A DNA stretch of 64,000 bases, from the NCBI GenBank assembly GCA_963713805.1, contig CAVQNF010000017.1, forward strand, positions 37,443 to 101,442, written 5' to 3'. A model generated the notes under the pieces. It ran no database searches. It had not been told where the DNA came from and worked only from the letters and a program-made list of their open reading frames with translations. A program made the translations under genes and the position numbers. The DNA is from GAS188 sp963713805. Its GTDB lineage: Bacteria; Pseudomonadota; Alphaproteobacteria; Rhizobiales; Beijerinckiaceae. The number at the start of each line of letters is the position of its first letter. Positions within the stretch are counted from its first letter, which is position 1. Below, piece by piece: positions 33,100 through 43,066 of the stretch.

Positions 33100-33882
33100 A
33101 TGGCCAACATTCAGACCGCGCCTGCCGCTCCGACCCCTCAAATTACCGCCGAATCGGCCGTTCTCATGCAGGCCGTGAACAAATGGTTCGGCGATTTCCA
33201 CGTGCTGCGCGACATCAATCTGGAGGTGAAACGCGGCGAGCGCGTCGTCATCTGCGGTCCTTCGGGCTCCGGCAAATCGACGATGATCCGCTGCATCAAT
33301 CGGCTGGAGGAACATCAGAAGGGCCGGATCGTCGTCAACGGCCATGAATTGACGAATGACCTCAAGCGCATCGACGAAGTGCGCCGCGACGTCGGCATGG
33401 TGTTCCAGCACTTCAACCTGTTCCCGCATCTCACCATCATCGAGAACTGCACCTTGGCGCCGATCTGGGTCCGCAAAATGCCCAAGAAGGACGCCGAGGA
33501 AGTGGCGATGAAGTATCTCACTCGCGTCAAGATCCCCGAGCAGGCGAATAAATACCCGGGCCAGCTCTCCGGTGGGCAGCAGCAGCGTGTCGCCATCGCG
33601 CGCTCCTTGTGCATGAACCCGAAGATCATGCTGTTCGACGAGCCGACGTCCGCGCTCGACCCGGAGATGGTCAAGGAGGTGCTCGACACCATGGTTTCGC
33701 TGGCGCAGGAAGGCATGACCATGCTCTGTGTGACCCACGAGATGGGGTTCGCGCGCCAGGTGGCGAACCGGGTGATCTTCATGGATCAGGGGCAGATCGT
33801 CGAGATGAACGCGCCCGCGGAGTTCTTCTCGAACCCGCAGCACGAACGCACGAAGCTGTTCCTCAGCCAGATTCTTCACTGA
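33100..33882 (+). CDS. aapP: General L-amino acid ABC transporter ATPase AapP
   Basis: 260 residues. Walker A is GPSGSGKSTM, Q-loop VFQHFNLFPH, signature LSGGQQQRVAIARSL, Walker B IMLFDEPTSALD and H-switch VTHEMGFARQV. It powers amino-acid uptake through AapQM. This is the last gene of the operon; no intrinsic terminator is evident, only a tandem repeat 35 bases on. Confidence 0.96.
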   Translation: MANIQTAPAAPTPQITAESAVLMQAVNKWFGDFHVLRDINLEVKRGERVVICGPSGSGKSTMIRCINRLEEHQKGRIVVNGHELTNDLKRIDEVRRDVGMVFQHFNLFPHLTIIENCTLAPIWVRKMPKKDAEEVAMKYLTRVKIPEQANKYPGQLSGGQQQRVAIARSLCMNPKIMLFDEPTSALDPEMVKEVLDTMVSLAQEGMTMLCVTHEMGFARQVANRVIFMDQGQIVEMNAPAEFFSNPQHERTKLFLSQILH

Positions 33883-33917
33883 CCGCGAACGCGCCTCGCC
33901 GCCGCGCCCTTCAGCCT

Positions 33918-33964
33918 CCGCGTTACGCACTCTCCGTGTTACGCACTCTCCGCGTTACGCACTT
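33918..33964 (+). repeat. Tandem repeat, three units of about 16 bp
   Basis: Units CCGCGTTACGCACTCT, CCGTGTTACGCACTCT and CCGCGTTACGCACT lie head to tail between the convergent aapP and rne genes. Purpose unknown. Confidence 0.75.
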
Positions 33965-34051
33965 GGCCTGCGCCGCGAGCGTGGCGGCGGAGGCAGCACT
34001 TTCGAAGCCGGGCTGTCGTCTTGGGCCTTGCGCCTCGCCTTGGCTGCTCGC

Positions 34052-36956
34052 CTACTCCTTGCCGCCCATTGCCGTTCGCGCCTTCGACCACCAGCCGGCG
34101 CGCTTGGCGCGAGCGGGATCATAGGTCGAGGCAAGGACGGGCTCGGGCTCGGGCTTGGCGGACGGGGCGTTGCCGGCAGGCGCGCTGTCCTCATCCGAGG
34201 TGGTGGTCGAGCTTTCGGCTTGCGCGCTCGCGACCTCCTCCCTTTGTGGCGCATCTTCCGGCCCAGGCTCTGTCTCAGCCTCGATCTCGGCCCCGTTGCG
34301 CGGCTCACCCTCCGGGGGGGATGCCTCGAGGTGAGCGTTCCGTGGCGCGGAAGGCTCGCGTCCGACCTCGGCGTGTTTCATTTCCGCCGTGTCCGGTTCG
34401 TGCTCGTCCACCGTCTCGGCCTCAGAACCCGATAGAGGTTGGTGCCGCTCCGCCTCGCTCGCAAATGATGCTGCTGCGCTCTGCGGGGCCGATGAAGTCG
34501 CCGTCCTCCCGGCGCGCCCGCCCGCCGCGACGTCCGCGACGACGCTTGCGGGGCTGCTCCGTGCCGTCAGGCGGCCCGCCCGGACCGGCGGCTTGCGCCT
34601 CGCCCGCCTCGACCACCTCATCGCTCTCAGGCTCGTCGTGCGCAGGCGCCCGATGGGGATCGGCGGATGCGGAATGTGCCGGCGCGCCTTCCGTTTCTCG
34701 GTCGGCGCCGCCACGACGGCGACGACGACGGCGGCGCCGCTTCTGCGAGCCCTCGCCATCGGCCGGCGAGCGGTGCTCGCTCTCCTCGCGTGCCTCGCCA
34801 TCGGACTTGACGGCCTCGTCCGTCGGCTCGTCCTCGTCGACCCGCGCCGGCGCAAAAGAGGGCTGACGACCCTCCGTCTCGAAGCTCGCCGCTTCCGAAC
34901 GCGGCGCGATCGGCTCTCCGAATTCGACCGCGAAGAAATCGACGCCGTTGTGCTTGTCGTCGGCCACGAAATTCACGGAGACGCCGAAGCGATCCTCGAT
35001 CTGGCGCAAATGGCGGCGCTTCTGGTTGAGGATGTAGAGGGCGATGTCGGTGCGCGTCTTGACGATCAGGTTGCGCGACGCGTTCTTCACGAGAGCGTCC
35101 TCGACATGGCGCAGCACGTGCAAAGCCACGGAAGGCGTCGAGCGGATCCGGCCCGCGCCGGCGCAATGGGGGCAGGGGGTCGAAGAACCTTCCACCACGC
35201 CCGAGCGGATGCGCTGACGCGACATCTCGAGGAGGCCGAAGGGCGAGATGCTGCCCACCTGGATGCGGGCCCGATCGTTCTTGAGGCAGTCCTTGAGGCG
35301 CTTCTCGACGGAACGGTTGTTGCGCTTCTCGTCCATGTCGATGAAATCGATGACGATGAGCCCGGCGAGATCGCGCAGGCGCAACTGGCGCGCCACTTCC
35401 TCGGCCGCCTCGAGATTGGTCTTGAGCGCCGTGTCCTCGATGTTGTGCTCGCGTGTCGCGCGCCCCGAGTTCACGTCGATCGCGACGAGCGCCTCGGTCT
35501 GGTTGATCACCACATAGCCGCCCGAGCGCAGTGTCACGATGTTCGAGAACATGGCGTCGAGCTGCCGCTCGACCCCGAAGCGCGCGAAGACCGGGTCGGT
35601 CTCCTTGTCGAGCTTGACGGCCTTCGCATGGCTCGGCGCGAGCATGCGCATGAAGTCCTTGGCTTCCTTATAGCCTTCCTCCCCCGCGACGAGGATCTCG
35701 TCGATGTCCTTGTTGTAGAGATCGCGGATGGCGCGCTTGATGAGGGATCCCTCCTCATGGACGAGCGCCGGGGCGGAGGATTTCAGCGTGAGCTCGCGCA
35801 CATTCTCCCACAGCCGCAGAAGGTATTCGAAATCGCGCTTGATTTCGGCCTTGGTGCGTGCGGCACCCGCGGTGCGCACAATGACGCCCATGCCATTGGG
35901 GACATCGAGCTCCTGGGCCACGGATTTCAGCCGCTTGCGATCCGGCGCATTGGTGATCTTGCGCGAGATGCCACCGCCACGAGCCGTGTTCGGCATCAGC
36001 ACGGAATAGCGGCCGGCGAGCGAGAGATAGGTCGTGAGCGCCGCGCCCTTGTTGCCGCGCTCTTCCTTGACCACCTGCACCAGCAGGATCTGGCGGCGCT
36101 TGATCACCTCTTGAATTTTGTAGTTGCGCCGCACCGGGCGGCGGCGCTCGGGAACCTCTTCAAGCCCGTCCCCCGCGCCCATATGCTCGATCATGGGCTC
36201 GGCGGACTCGCTGGCGTCGGCGGACTCGCTGGCGTCGGCCCGATGCCTGGCTTCGACCTCGCGGCCGCTTCCTGCGGTTTCCGGCACGCCCGAAACGCTT
36301 GCGGTTTCATCGGCAGCGTCAGCGGCCGGGAAGCCCGCCGGCGCCTCGCCTTGCGGAGCTCCCGCGAACTCGCCATTCCCGCTCTCCGCCGAGCTTTCAT
36401 TCGAAGCGGAATCGTCTTCGCTCGGCGCCGCCGTCCGGTCTGGCATCGGGTCCAGGGAGGCCTCCCACTCGGGCGCCGCTTCGGCGCGCTCGGCCGGTTC
36501 TTCGGCGACCGGCTCCCTATCGAGAGGCTCCTCGGAGACGGCATCGCCGCCATTCTCAGATTCCGCGCGCGAGATCGACGAGCCGCGACCGCCACGCGCG
36601 GCCATCGGGGCGCCCCGACGACCTCTGTTGCGGCGCGGGCCTGGCTCGTCATCGTCGGATTCGCGAGCCGATCTCGCCTCCTCGGCAATCAAGGCCTCGC
36701 GATCGGCGACGGGAATTTGATAATAGTCGGGATGGATTTCGCTGAACGCCAGGAAACCGTGCCGGTTCCCCCCGTAATCGACGAAGGCCGCCTGAAGCGA
36801 CGGCTCGACCCGCATTACCTTCGCAAGGTAGATGTTCCCCCGCAAGGGCTTGCGTTGGGCGGATTCAAAATCGAATTCCTCGACCCGCTGTCCCCGAACG
36901 ACGACGACGCGCGTCTCTTCGGGATGCGCGGCATCGATAAGCATTTTATTGGCCAT
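34052..36956 (-). CDS. rne: Ribonuclease E, one frameshift near the C-terminus
   Basis: Starts MANKMLIDAAHPEETRVVVV. The S1 domain (residues 37-85 and again from about 265) is split by an acidic, low-complexity insert of about 180 residues, as usual in alphaproteobacteria. The catalytic core has VAIDVNSGRATREHNIEDTA, the metal-binding Asp in GLIVIDFIDMDEKRNNRSVE and the Zn-link CPHC in EGSSTPCPHCAGAGRI. Then follow the small domain and a basic scaffold tail (QKRRRRRRRRRGG), which after a break near 34495 continues acidic and ends RAGWWSKARTAMGGKE. It starts bulk mRNA decay and processes rRNA and tRNA. The long 5' spacer to amiC may hold the autoregulatory leader known for rne. Confidence 0.93.
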
Positions 36957-37614
36957 TGAGCGTATCTTTCTCGTGGGCGCCGGACGGATCCGGCGCGATG
37001 TTGTCCGGCCCGCTGCGAATGGGCGCGAAAGCCGCGCGACGCTGCGAGCCTCAAGGCAGTCAAGCGATGCAAGGACAAGACCGGCCACCACTCCCCGGAG
37101 CTCGAAGCAGTCCGGGGTGGAATTCGGTCGGCCGAAGGTCGGATCGGCGCTCGATGCGCGGCGAAAGAAGGCAAGATCGCGGAAACGATCCCTCCTTCAG
37201 ATATGTCACGCAGCACCGACATCATGTCATTGTCCCAAGTCGCGCCAATGTGGACGCGGCTTTAATCATGGAATGATCATCCCTCAGTGGATGATCGAGC
37301 AGTCTTCCGGCGTCCCAGTGTCTGGCGATGCGGGAAAATCGACGTTGCGCCGACGGCGGCCACTTCGCGCCGTCGGGCCGCGATCACCTCAAGCCCGCGA
37401 GTTCGCTCGAACCCGGCGACATCGGAGAATCGACAGCTCGCTTCATGCTTAAACTTAGGTAAGGGCTTTTGGCAAGCTGCGCCAGATGTGGCGCACACGC
37501 CACAGACCGGCAAGAATGGCGAAATTAAAGCCCTCGAACGTTAATCCTTGTTGAAGAAGCGCTAGTTAATCCTCTAGGGCTTACGGGTCGCATCGGAGGC
37601 GAGAGCATGGCCCT
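36957..37614. other. Divergent spacer between rne and amiC
   Basis: 658 bases with no supported gene. RNase E genes typically have long 5' untranslated regions that the enzyme itself cleaves, and the spacer leaves room for one. A weak TTAA-N7-TGAA element (37541-37555) lies 60 bases before amiC. Confidence 0.45.
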
Positions 37615-38928
37615 ATGGAGGCCGTCCCTGTGAACGGAGCCATTTTGGCATCGTCGAACGCAAGCTTGCCTCGTAAGGCTGGCCTCTCCAGCCTCGCGGG
37701 GCTTCTGATCTTGGCCGTGGCTTTGCCGATGGCCTTCTTTGCGTCCCTTGCCGACGCGGCCGATCAGCCTGCCGCGATCCCGGCGCGCCCCGTCGTTGTC
37801 GGGGCCAAGCTCGAGCAGACCGCGTCCGGCACGCGGCTGATCTTCGTCTCATCGCAGCCGCTGACCGCGACGCCTTTCGCGCTGGAGAAGCCCGACCGAC
37901 TTGTTCTCGATTTGCCGGAGGTCAATTTCCAATTGCCCGCCCATACGGGGGAGAGCGGAACGGGGCTCGTGAAGTCGTTTCGCTTCGGCCTGTTCGGCTT
38001 CGGGCGTTCGCGCATCGTCATCGATCTCTCGGCGCCGGCGCACGTCGCCTCCGTCGTCAATACGCCGCTTCTCAAGGAGCTGGGGACGACCGTCACGATC
38101 GAGCTCGACCGCATCGATCGCGAGGTCTTTCACGATCTCGCTGCTGTCTCCCATGCGGTGCCGGCCCTCGCCGCCGCGGCAAATCCGGCCGAGCCCTCGC
38201 GTCCAGCGACCGCCCCGAAGGATATGCGGCCGCTCGTCGTGATCGATCCGGGTCATGGCGGCTTCGATCCGGGTGCGATGGGCGGCAATGGCGAGGTCGA
38301 GAAGACGATCACGCTCGAATTCGCCACGACGCTCGCGGCCGAGCTCGAGCGTAGAGGCCGCGTTCGTGTGGCGCTCACGCGCAACACCGATACGTTCGTT
38401 TCGCTTCCGGACAGGGTGCGTTTTGCCCGCGAGCAAAATGCCGCGCTCTTCGTCTCGATCCATGCGGACACGCTGACGGGCACCGCCAATGTGCAGGGCG
38501 CAACGGTCTACACCTTGGCCGACCATGCGAGCGACGCCGAGGCCGCCCGCGTGGCCGAGAAGGAGAACCGGGTCGATCAGCAGGCCGGTCTCGATTCGGG
38601 CGAGGCGGACGAGGAGGTCGTCTCGATTCTCGACGACTTGATGAGACGGGAGACGAAAATCCTTTCGGTCGCCTTCGCCCAAAAGCTCGTCCAGTCGCTC
38701 GAGCCCCATGTTCGGCTGAACAAGAATCCGCTGCGCTCGGCCGCCTTCCTGGTCCTGCGCGCCCCGGATGTCCCTTCGGCGCTCGTTGAGCTCGGATATC
38801 TCTCGAGCGACGCCGATCGCGCCTCGTTCGCTTCGCAGCAATGGCGCGAGGAGACGGCACGCTCGATCGCGAGCGCGATCGAAGCCCGATTGCCGGAACG
38901 GCCGGGCGCCGCGGCGCAGGCAAATTGA
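37615..38928 (+). CDS. amiC: N-acetylmuramoyl-L-alanine amidase with AMIN domain
   Basis: 437 residues. A signal sequence (LLILAVALPMAFFASLADA) precedes an AMIN domain for septal targeting (GTRLIFVSSQPLTATPFALE, PDRLVLDLPEVNF). The Amidase_3 domain follows, with zinc ligands H in VVIDPGHGGFDPGA, E in GEVEKTITLE and H in LFVSIHADT, and the catalytic Glu in SALVELGYLSS. The RNase-like blocking helix (AEKENRVDQQAGLDSGEADE) is seen after the third motif, as in EnvC/NlpD-regulated amidases. It splits septal peptidoglycan. A GTG at 37630 with TGGAGG before it is a strong alternative start. It lies upstream of mrcA on the same strand, as in other Rhizobiales. Confidence 0.92.
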   Translation: MEAVPVNGAILASSNASLPRKAGLSSLAGLLILAVALPMAFFASLADAADQPAAIPARPVVVGAKLEQTASGTRLIFVSSQPLTATPFALEKPDRLVLDLPEVNFQLPAHTGESGTGLVKSFRFGLFGFGRSRIVIDLSAPAHVASVVNTPLLKELGTTVTIELDRIDREVFHDLAAVSHAVPALAAAANPAEPSRPATAPKDMRPLVVIDPGHGGFDPGAMGGNGEVEKTITLEFATTLAAELERRGRVRVALTRNTDTFVSLPDRVRFAREQNAALFVSIHADTLTGTANVQGATVYTLADHASDAEAARVAEKENRVDQQAGLDSGEADEEVVSILDDLMRRETKILSVAFAQKLVQSLEPHVRLNKNPLRSAAFLVLRAPDVPSALVELGYLSSDADRASFASQQWREETARSIASAIEARLPERPGAAAQAN

Positions 38929-39271
38929 CGCGAGGCGCGCCCGATACTTCCATGAGCTCGGCCGCCCAGCTTGTATTTCGCCTCACAAAAGCCCTAGCTG
39001 CATCCGAGACTGTTGCAGAAGCGCCACGGATTTTCCGCTGGTGTTCGGCTATGAGATGGCCGTGGTCGAGAGTGGCATTTCGCAGGCTAAGTCGGCATCC
39101 AGACGTCCGGGCGCTCGATGCCGTGGCGCTTGGTTGGCGCTCCTGCGGATGGGAGTTCTTGAGGCTTGAGATCCTTGGCTTGAGTTCCTCAAGCGACCGG
39201 CATCAGATTGTCCCGAATGGGCGCGGCGGGTCCGAAATCGCGTGCCAAACGAGTGGCTGAACGTTCAACGC
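38929..39271. other. Intergenic between amiC and mrcA
   Basis: 343 bases, no supported gene. No terminator is evident, so co-transcription is possible. Confidence 0.4.
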
Positions 39272-41695
39272 ATGCGATCAATCATCAGATTTTTCGGATT
39301 TCTCTTTGCCACCGCGACCGTCATCTTCGTGGTGGGGGCCGCGGCTGCGGCGTTCCTGATCTGGCATTACTCCCAAGACTTGCCCGACTATACGCAGCTT
39401 CGCGATTACGAGCCTCCGGTGATGACGCGCGTGCACGCGGCCGACGGCAGCCTGATCGCCGAATATGCCAAGGAGCGGCGCCTCTATTTGCCGGTCCAAG
39501 ACGTGCCGAAGCTCGTGATCGACGCCTTCCTCTCGGCCGAGGACAAGAATTTCTTCACGCATAACGGTGTCGACCCCGAAGGCATCACGCGCGCCATCAT
39601 CGCCAATTTCACGCGTCAGGGCCGCCGGCAGCAGGGCGCTTCGACCATCACTCAGCAGGTCGCGAAGAATTTCCTGCTGTCCTCTGAGCAGACCTACGAC
39701 CGCAAGATCAAGGAGATGCTGCTCGCGCTGCGCATCGAGGCGACCTACACGAAAGAGAAGATCCTCGAGCTCTATCTCAACCAGATCTATCTCGGCTTCG
39801 GCAATTACGGCATCGCTGCCGCCGCGCTCAACTATTACGGCAAGTCCGTGCACGAGCTGACGCTCGCGGAGGCCGCTTATCTTGCAGCCCTGCCGAAGGC
39901 ACCGAGCAACTACAATCCCTTCGAAAGGCACGACGCGGCGATCGACCGGCGTAATTGGGTGCTCGACCGCATGGCGGAGAACGGCTTCGCCACCCGGGCG
40001 GATGTCGAGAAGGCGAAGGCCGAGGACATCCATCTCAACCTGCGCAACGTCTCGCCCAACAATGTCGCCGCGGGCTTCTTCACCGAGGAAGTGCGTCGGG
40101 AGCTTGCCGATCGCTATGGCTCGACGCAGCTCTATGAAGGCGGGTTGTCGGTGCGCACCACGCTCGATCCGGCGATGCAGCTCATCGCCCGCAAGGCGCT
40201 CGTCGACGGACTCGTGCGCTACGATGAATCGCATGGCTGGCACGGGGTGATCCAGAAGATCGATCTCGGACGGGATTGGGGGGACGCCCTGGCGCAGGTT
40301 CCGGCGCTGACCGACGTGAAGCCGTGGCAGCTCGCGGTCGTCCTCGAGGCCAATGACCTCTCCGCCAAGATCGGGATGCAGCCGGGCAGGCTCGCCAGCG
40401 GCGCCGTCTCGCCGGAACGCGAGACCGGCACGATCACGAGCGACAATGCGAGATGGGCGCGCAAAGGCAAGCTGCGCGAGGTTCTCTCGGACGGCGATGT
40501 CGTCTATGTCGAGCCTCTCGACGGCAAGCCCGGCCAATTCCGGCTGCGCCAGATCCCGGAGATTTCCGGCGCGCTCGTCGCGATGGACCTTTGGACCGGC
40601 CGCGTCTTCGCCATGGTCGGTGGTTTCTCCTTCAGCCAAAGCGAGTTCAACCGCGCGACGCAGGCCTTGCGCCAGCCTGGTTCGTCCTTCAAGCCTTTCG
40701 TCTACGCCACGGCGCTCGACAATGGCTACACGCCCTCGACCGTCGTCGTCGACGGACCGATCGAGATCGATCAGGGGCCGGGCCTCCCCCCGTGGCGGCC
40801 GAAGAACTACGAGGAAGGCTTCTCTGGGCCGAAGCCCCTGCGCTACGGCATCGAGCATTCGAAGGACCTGATGACGGTCAGGCTCGCCAAGGACATCGGC
40901 ATGCCGCTCATCGTGGAATACGCCAAGAAATTCGGCATCTACGACGATCTCAAGCCTTATTTGCCGATGGCGCTCGGCGCGGGCGAGACGACGGTGCTGC
41001 GCCTCACCACCGCCTATTCGATGCTCGCCAACGGCGGGCGCCGCATCAAGCCGACCTTGATCGACCGAATTCAGGACCGCTGGGGCCACACGATCTTCAA
41101 GCATGACGAGCGCATCTGCAACACCTGCGACAGTGACGATTGGCACGATCAGCCCGAGCCCAAGCTGATCGACAAGCGCGAGCAGGTGATCGATCCGATG
41201 ACCGCCTATCAGATCACGTCGATGATGCAGGGCGTCATCCAGCGCGGCACCGGCATTTCGATCAAGGAGCTCGGACGCACCTATCTCGCGGGCAAGACGG
41301 GCACCACCAACGATGCCAAGGATCTCTGGTTCGTCGGCTTTTCGGCCAATCTCGCGATGGGCGTCTATATCGGCTACGATCAGCCGCGCTCGCTCGGCGA
41401 CAATGTCCAGGCCGCGACCTATGCGGCTCCCATCTTCCGCGATTTCATGCGGATGGCGCTGAAGGACAAGCCGGATACTCCCTTCCGCGTGCCGGAAGGG
41501 ATCAAGCTCATCCGCGTCAGCGTCGCGACGGGGTTGCGAGCCAATGCGAGCGATGCCAGCACGCTGATGGAGGCGTTCAAGCCAGGCCAGGCGCCGCCCG
41601 ATTTCTTTGCGGGAGGTGGGGCCGGAACGAGATCCGCGGGCGTCTCGCCCGAGGCCGATCGAGCCGTGGGCGCCGGAACGGGCGGACTTTATTGA
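39272..41695 (+). CDS. mrcA: Penicillin-binding protein 1A (class A, bifunctional)
   Basis: 807 residues from ATG 39272 (family members start MRSI..RFFGFLFA); a GTG at 39242 is in frame. One N-terminal membrane helix. The GT51 glycosyltransferase domain has its catalytic Glu90 in LSAEDKNFFTHNGVD, then GASTITQQVAKNF and LYLNQIYLGFGNYGI. An OB-like region follows. The transpeptidase domain has Ser-x-x-Lys in GSSFKPFVYA and AGKTGTTND. The second active-site triad reads S-K-D (EHSKDLMTVRLA), where S-x-N is expected. It polymerises and cross-links peptidoglycan. It is complete, with no frameshift. Confidence 0.95.
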   Translation: MRSIIRFFGFLFATATVIFVVGAAAAAFLIWHYSQDLPDYTQLRDYEPPVMTRVHAADGSLIAEYAKERRLYLPVQDVPKLVIDAFLSAEDKNFFTHNGVDPEGITRAIIANFTRQGRRQQGASTITQQVAKNFLLSSEQTYDRKIKEMLLALRIEATYTKEKILELYLNQIYLGFGNYGIAAAALNYYGKSVHELTLAEAAYLAALPKAPSNYNPFERHDAAIDRRNWVLDRMAENGFATRADVEKAKAEDIHLNLRNVSPNNVAAGFFTEEVRRELADRYGSTQLYEGGLSVRTTLDPAMQLIARKALVDGLVRYDESHGWHGVIQKIDLGRDWGDALAQVPALTDVKPWQLAVVLEANDLSAKIGMQPGRLASGAVSPERETGTITSDNARWARKGKLREVLSDGDVVYVEPLDGKPGQFRLRQIPEISGALVAMDLWTGRVFAMVGGFSFSQSEFNRATQALRQPGSSFKPFVYATALDNGYTPSTVVVDGPIEIDQGPGLPPWRPKNYEEGFSGPKPLRYGIEHSKDLMTVRLAKDIGMPLIVEYAKKFGIYDDLKPYLPMALGAGETTVLRLTTAYSMLANGGRRIKPTLIDRIQDRWGHTIFKHDERICNTCDSDDWHDQPEPKLIDKREQVIDPMTAYQITSMMQGVIQRGTGISIKELGRTYLAGKTGTTNDAKDLWFVGFSANLAMGVYIGYDQPRSLGDNVQAATYAAPIFRDFMRMALKDKPDTPFRVPEGIKLIRVSVATGLRANASDASTLMEAFKPGQAPPDFFAGGGAGTRSAGVSPEADRAVGAGTGGLY

Positions 41696-41847
41696 CACCC
41701 TCGAAAGGCCTTCGGCGACGATCACAAGGAGTATCGCCGTAACGTCTCGAGGTGAGAGTGTGCGGGTTTACAATCGCGACTTGCCTCACTATCTCGCTCA
41801 CTCCATCGCTTCCCATCCGCGGGAGCGTCGTTTTCAAGGCCTTCCTC

Positions 41848-42976
41848 ATGCGTGCCGAGACCGAGAACCAGCTCGAATCCGCCAAGCAGTCCATCGGGCT
41901 GCTGAGGAGGCATCTTTGACTGGGACAAGGCGCAGAAGCGTCTCGCCGAGCTGAACGGGCTCGCCGAATCAAGCTCGCTTTGGGACGATCCGGAAAAAGC
42001 GCAACAGATCATGCGCGAGCGCACGGATCTCGAGACGCGGATCGAGGCGATCTCGGCGCTCGAGCGGGAGCTCGACGATGCGGGCGTGCTCATCGAGCTC
42101 GGCGAAGGGGAGGGCGATCAGGGCACCATCGCGGAGGGCGAGAGAGCGATCGCCTCGGTCATGCAGCGCGCACAGCGCCAGCAGGTCGAGACGCTTCTGT
42201 CGGGCGAGGCCGACGCCAACGACAGCTTCCTTGAAGTCCATTCGGGCGCCGGCGGCACCGAGAGCCAGGATTGGGCCAATATGCTCATGCGCATGTATAC
42301 GCGCTGGGCCGAACGTCACAAATGCAAGGTCGAGATCGTCGATATCGCCGATGGCGAGGAGGCGGGCATCAAGGGTGCGACGCTGCAGGTCAAGGGCCGC
42401 AACGCTTATGGCTGGTTGAAGACCGAATTGGGGGTGCACCGGCTCGTGCGCATCTCGCCCTTCGATTCGAACGCAAGGCGGCACACGAGCTTCGCCTCGG
42501 TCTGGGTCTATCCCGTGATCGACGACAGGATCGACATCAAGGTCAACGAATCCGAGTGCCGCATCGACACGTATCGCTCATCGGGCGCCGGTGGCCAGCA
42601 CGTCAACACCACCGATTCGGCCGTGCGCATCACGCATCTCCCGACGGGCATCGTGGTCGCCTGTCAGTCCGAGCGCTCGCAGCACAAAAATCGGGCGACC
42701 GCCTGGTCGATGCTGCGCGCGCGGCTCTACGAAGCCGAGTTGCAGAAGCGCGAAGAGAAGGCCAGTGCGGATGCGGCCTCCAAGACCGATATCGGCTGGG
42801 GGCATCAGATCCGTTCCTATGTGCTGCAGCCCTACCAGTTGGTGAAGGATCTGCGCACGGGCGTGACCTCGACGACGCCCTCCGACGTTCTCGACGGCGA
42901 TCTCGACCCGTTCATGGAAGCGGCCTTGGCCCAGCGCGTCTACGGCACGACGGCTGAAGTCGAGGACGTCGAGTAG
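41848..42976 (+). CDS. prfB: Peptide chain release factor 2, with programmed +1 frameshift
   Basis: ATG 41848 opens a 22-codon frame (MRAETENQLESAKQSIGLLR, then RHL) that ends at TGA 41917-41919. A +1 shift at CTT-TGA-C continues into DWDKAQKRLAELNG, and the second frame runs to 42976. The RF2 signatures are present: the UGA-recognising SPF tripeptide (VRISPFDSNARRHTS) and the catalytic GGQ in SSGAGGQHVNTTDSA. RF2 releases peptides at UGA and UAA. The internal stop lets RF2 control its own level. Total about 375 residues. It follows mrcA by about 150 bases. Confidence 0.95.
41904..41920 (+). promoter_or_regulatory. prfB recoding site
   Basis: GAGGAGG (41904-41910) lies three bases before CTT-TGA-C (41914-41920), the spacing that makes an internal Shine-Dalgarno push the ribosome +1. 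Confidence 0.92.
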
Positions 42977-42983
42977 GACGGGC

Positions 42984-43058
42984 GAATAGCGAATGGCGAA
43001 TGGCGAGTGGCGAGGAGTTGGGCTCCTACTCGCTATTCGCTACTCGCTACTCGCACTC
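42984..43058. repeat. Imperfect palindrome of GCGAATAGCGAATGG-type units
   Basis: Left arm: repeated GCGAAT(A/G)GCGA(A/G)TGGC units. Right arm: complementary CTCGCTATTCGCTACTCGC units. The centre is GGAGTTGGGCTCC. It sits between the convergent prfB and MFS genes and could act as a bidirectional terminator. This repeat type is dispersed in many Rhizobiales. Confidence 0.7.
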
Positions 43059-43066
43059 GCTGTTCC

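Noticed and set aside
33918..33964. Tandem repeat as a CRISPR array
   Set aside because: Units are contiguous with no spacers and no cas genes are in the window.
34389..36959. An 856-codon plus-strand open frame opposite rne
   Set aside because: It is the antisense of RNase E with mirror codon bias and no known domain; long antisense frames are common in such GC-rich genes.
37541..37555. CtrA box (TTAA-N7-TGAA) before amiC
   Set aside because: One half-site is off consensus and a single such match is expected by chance in a 658-base spacer; kept only as a remark.
39278..41725. An 815-codon minus-strand open frame opposite mrcA
   Set aside because: Antisense shadow of PBP1A; Arg/Asp/Leu-rich with no ribosome site or motif.
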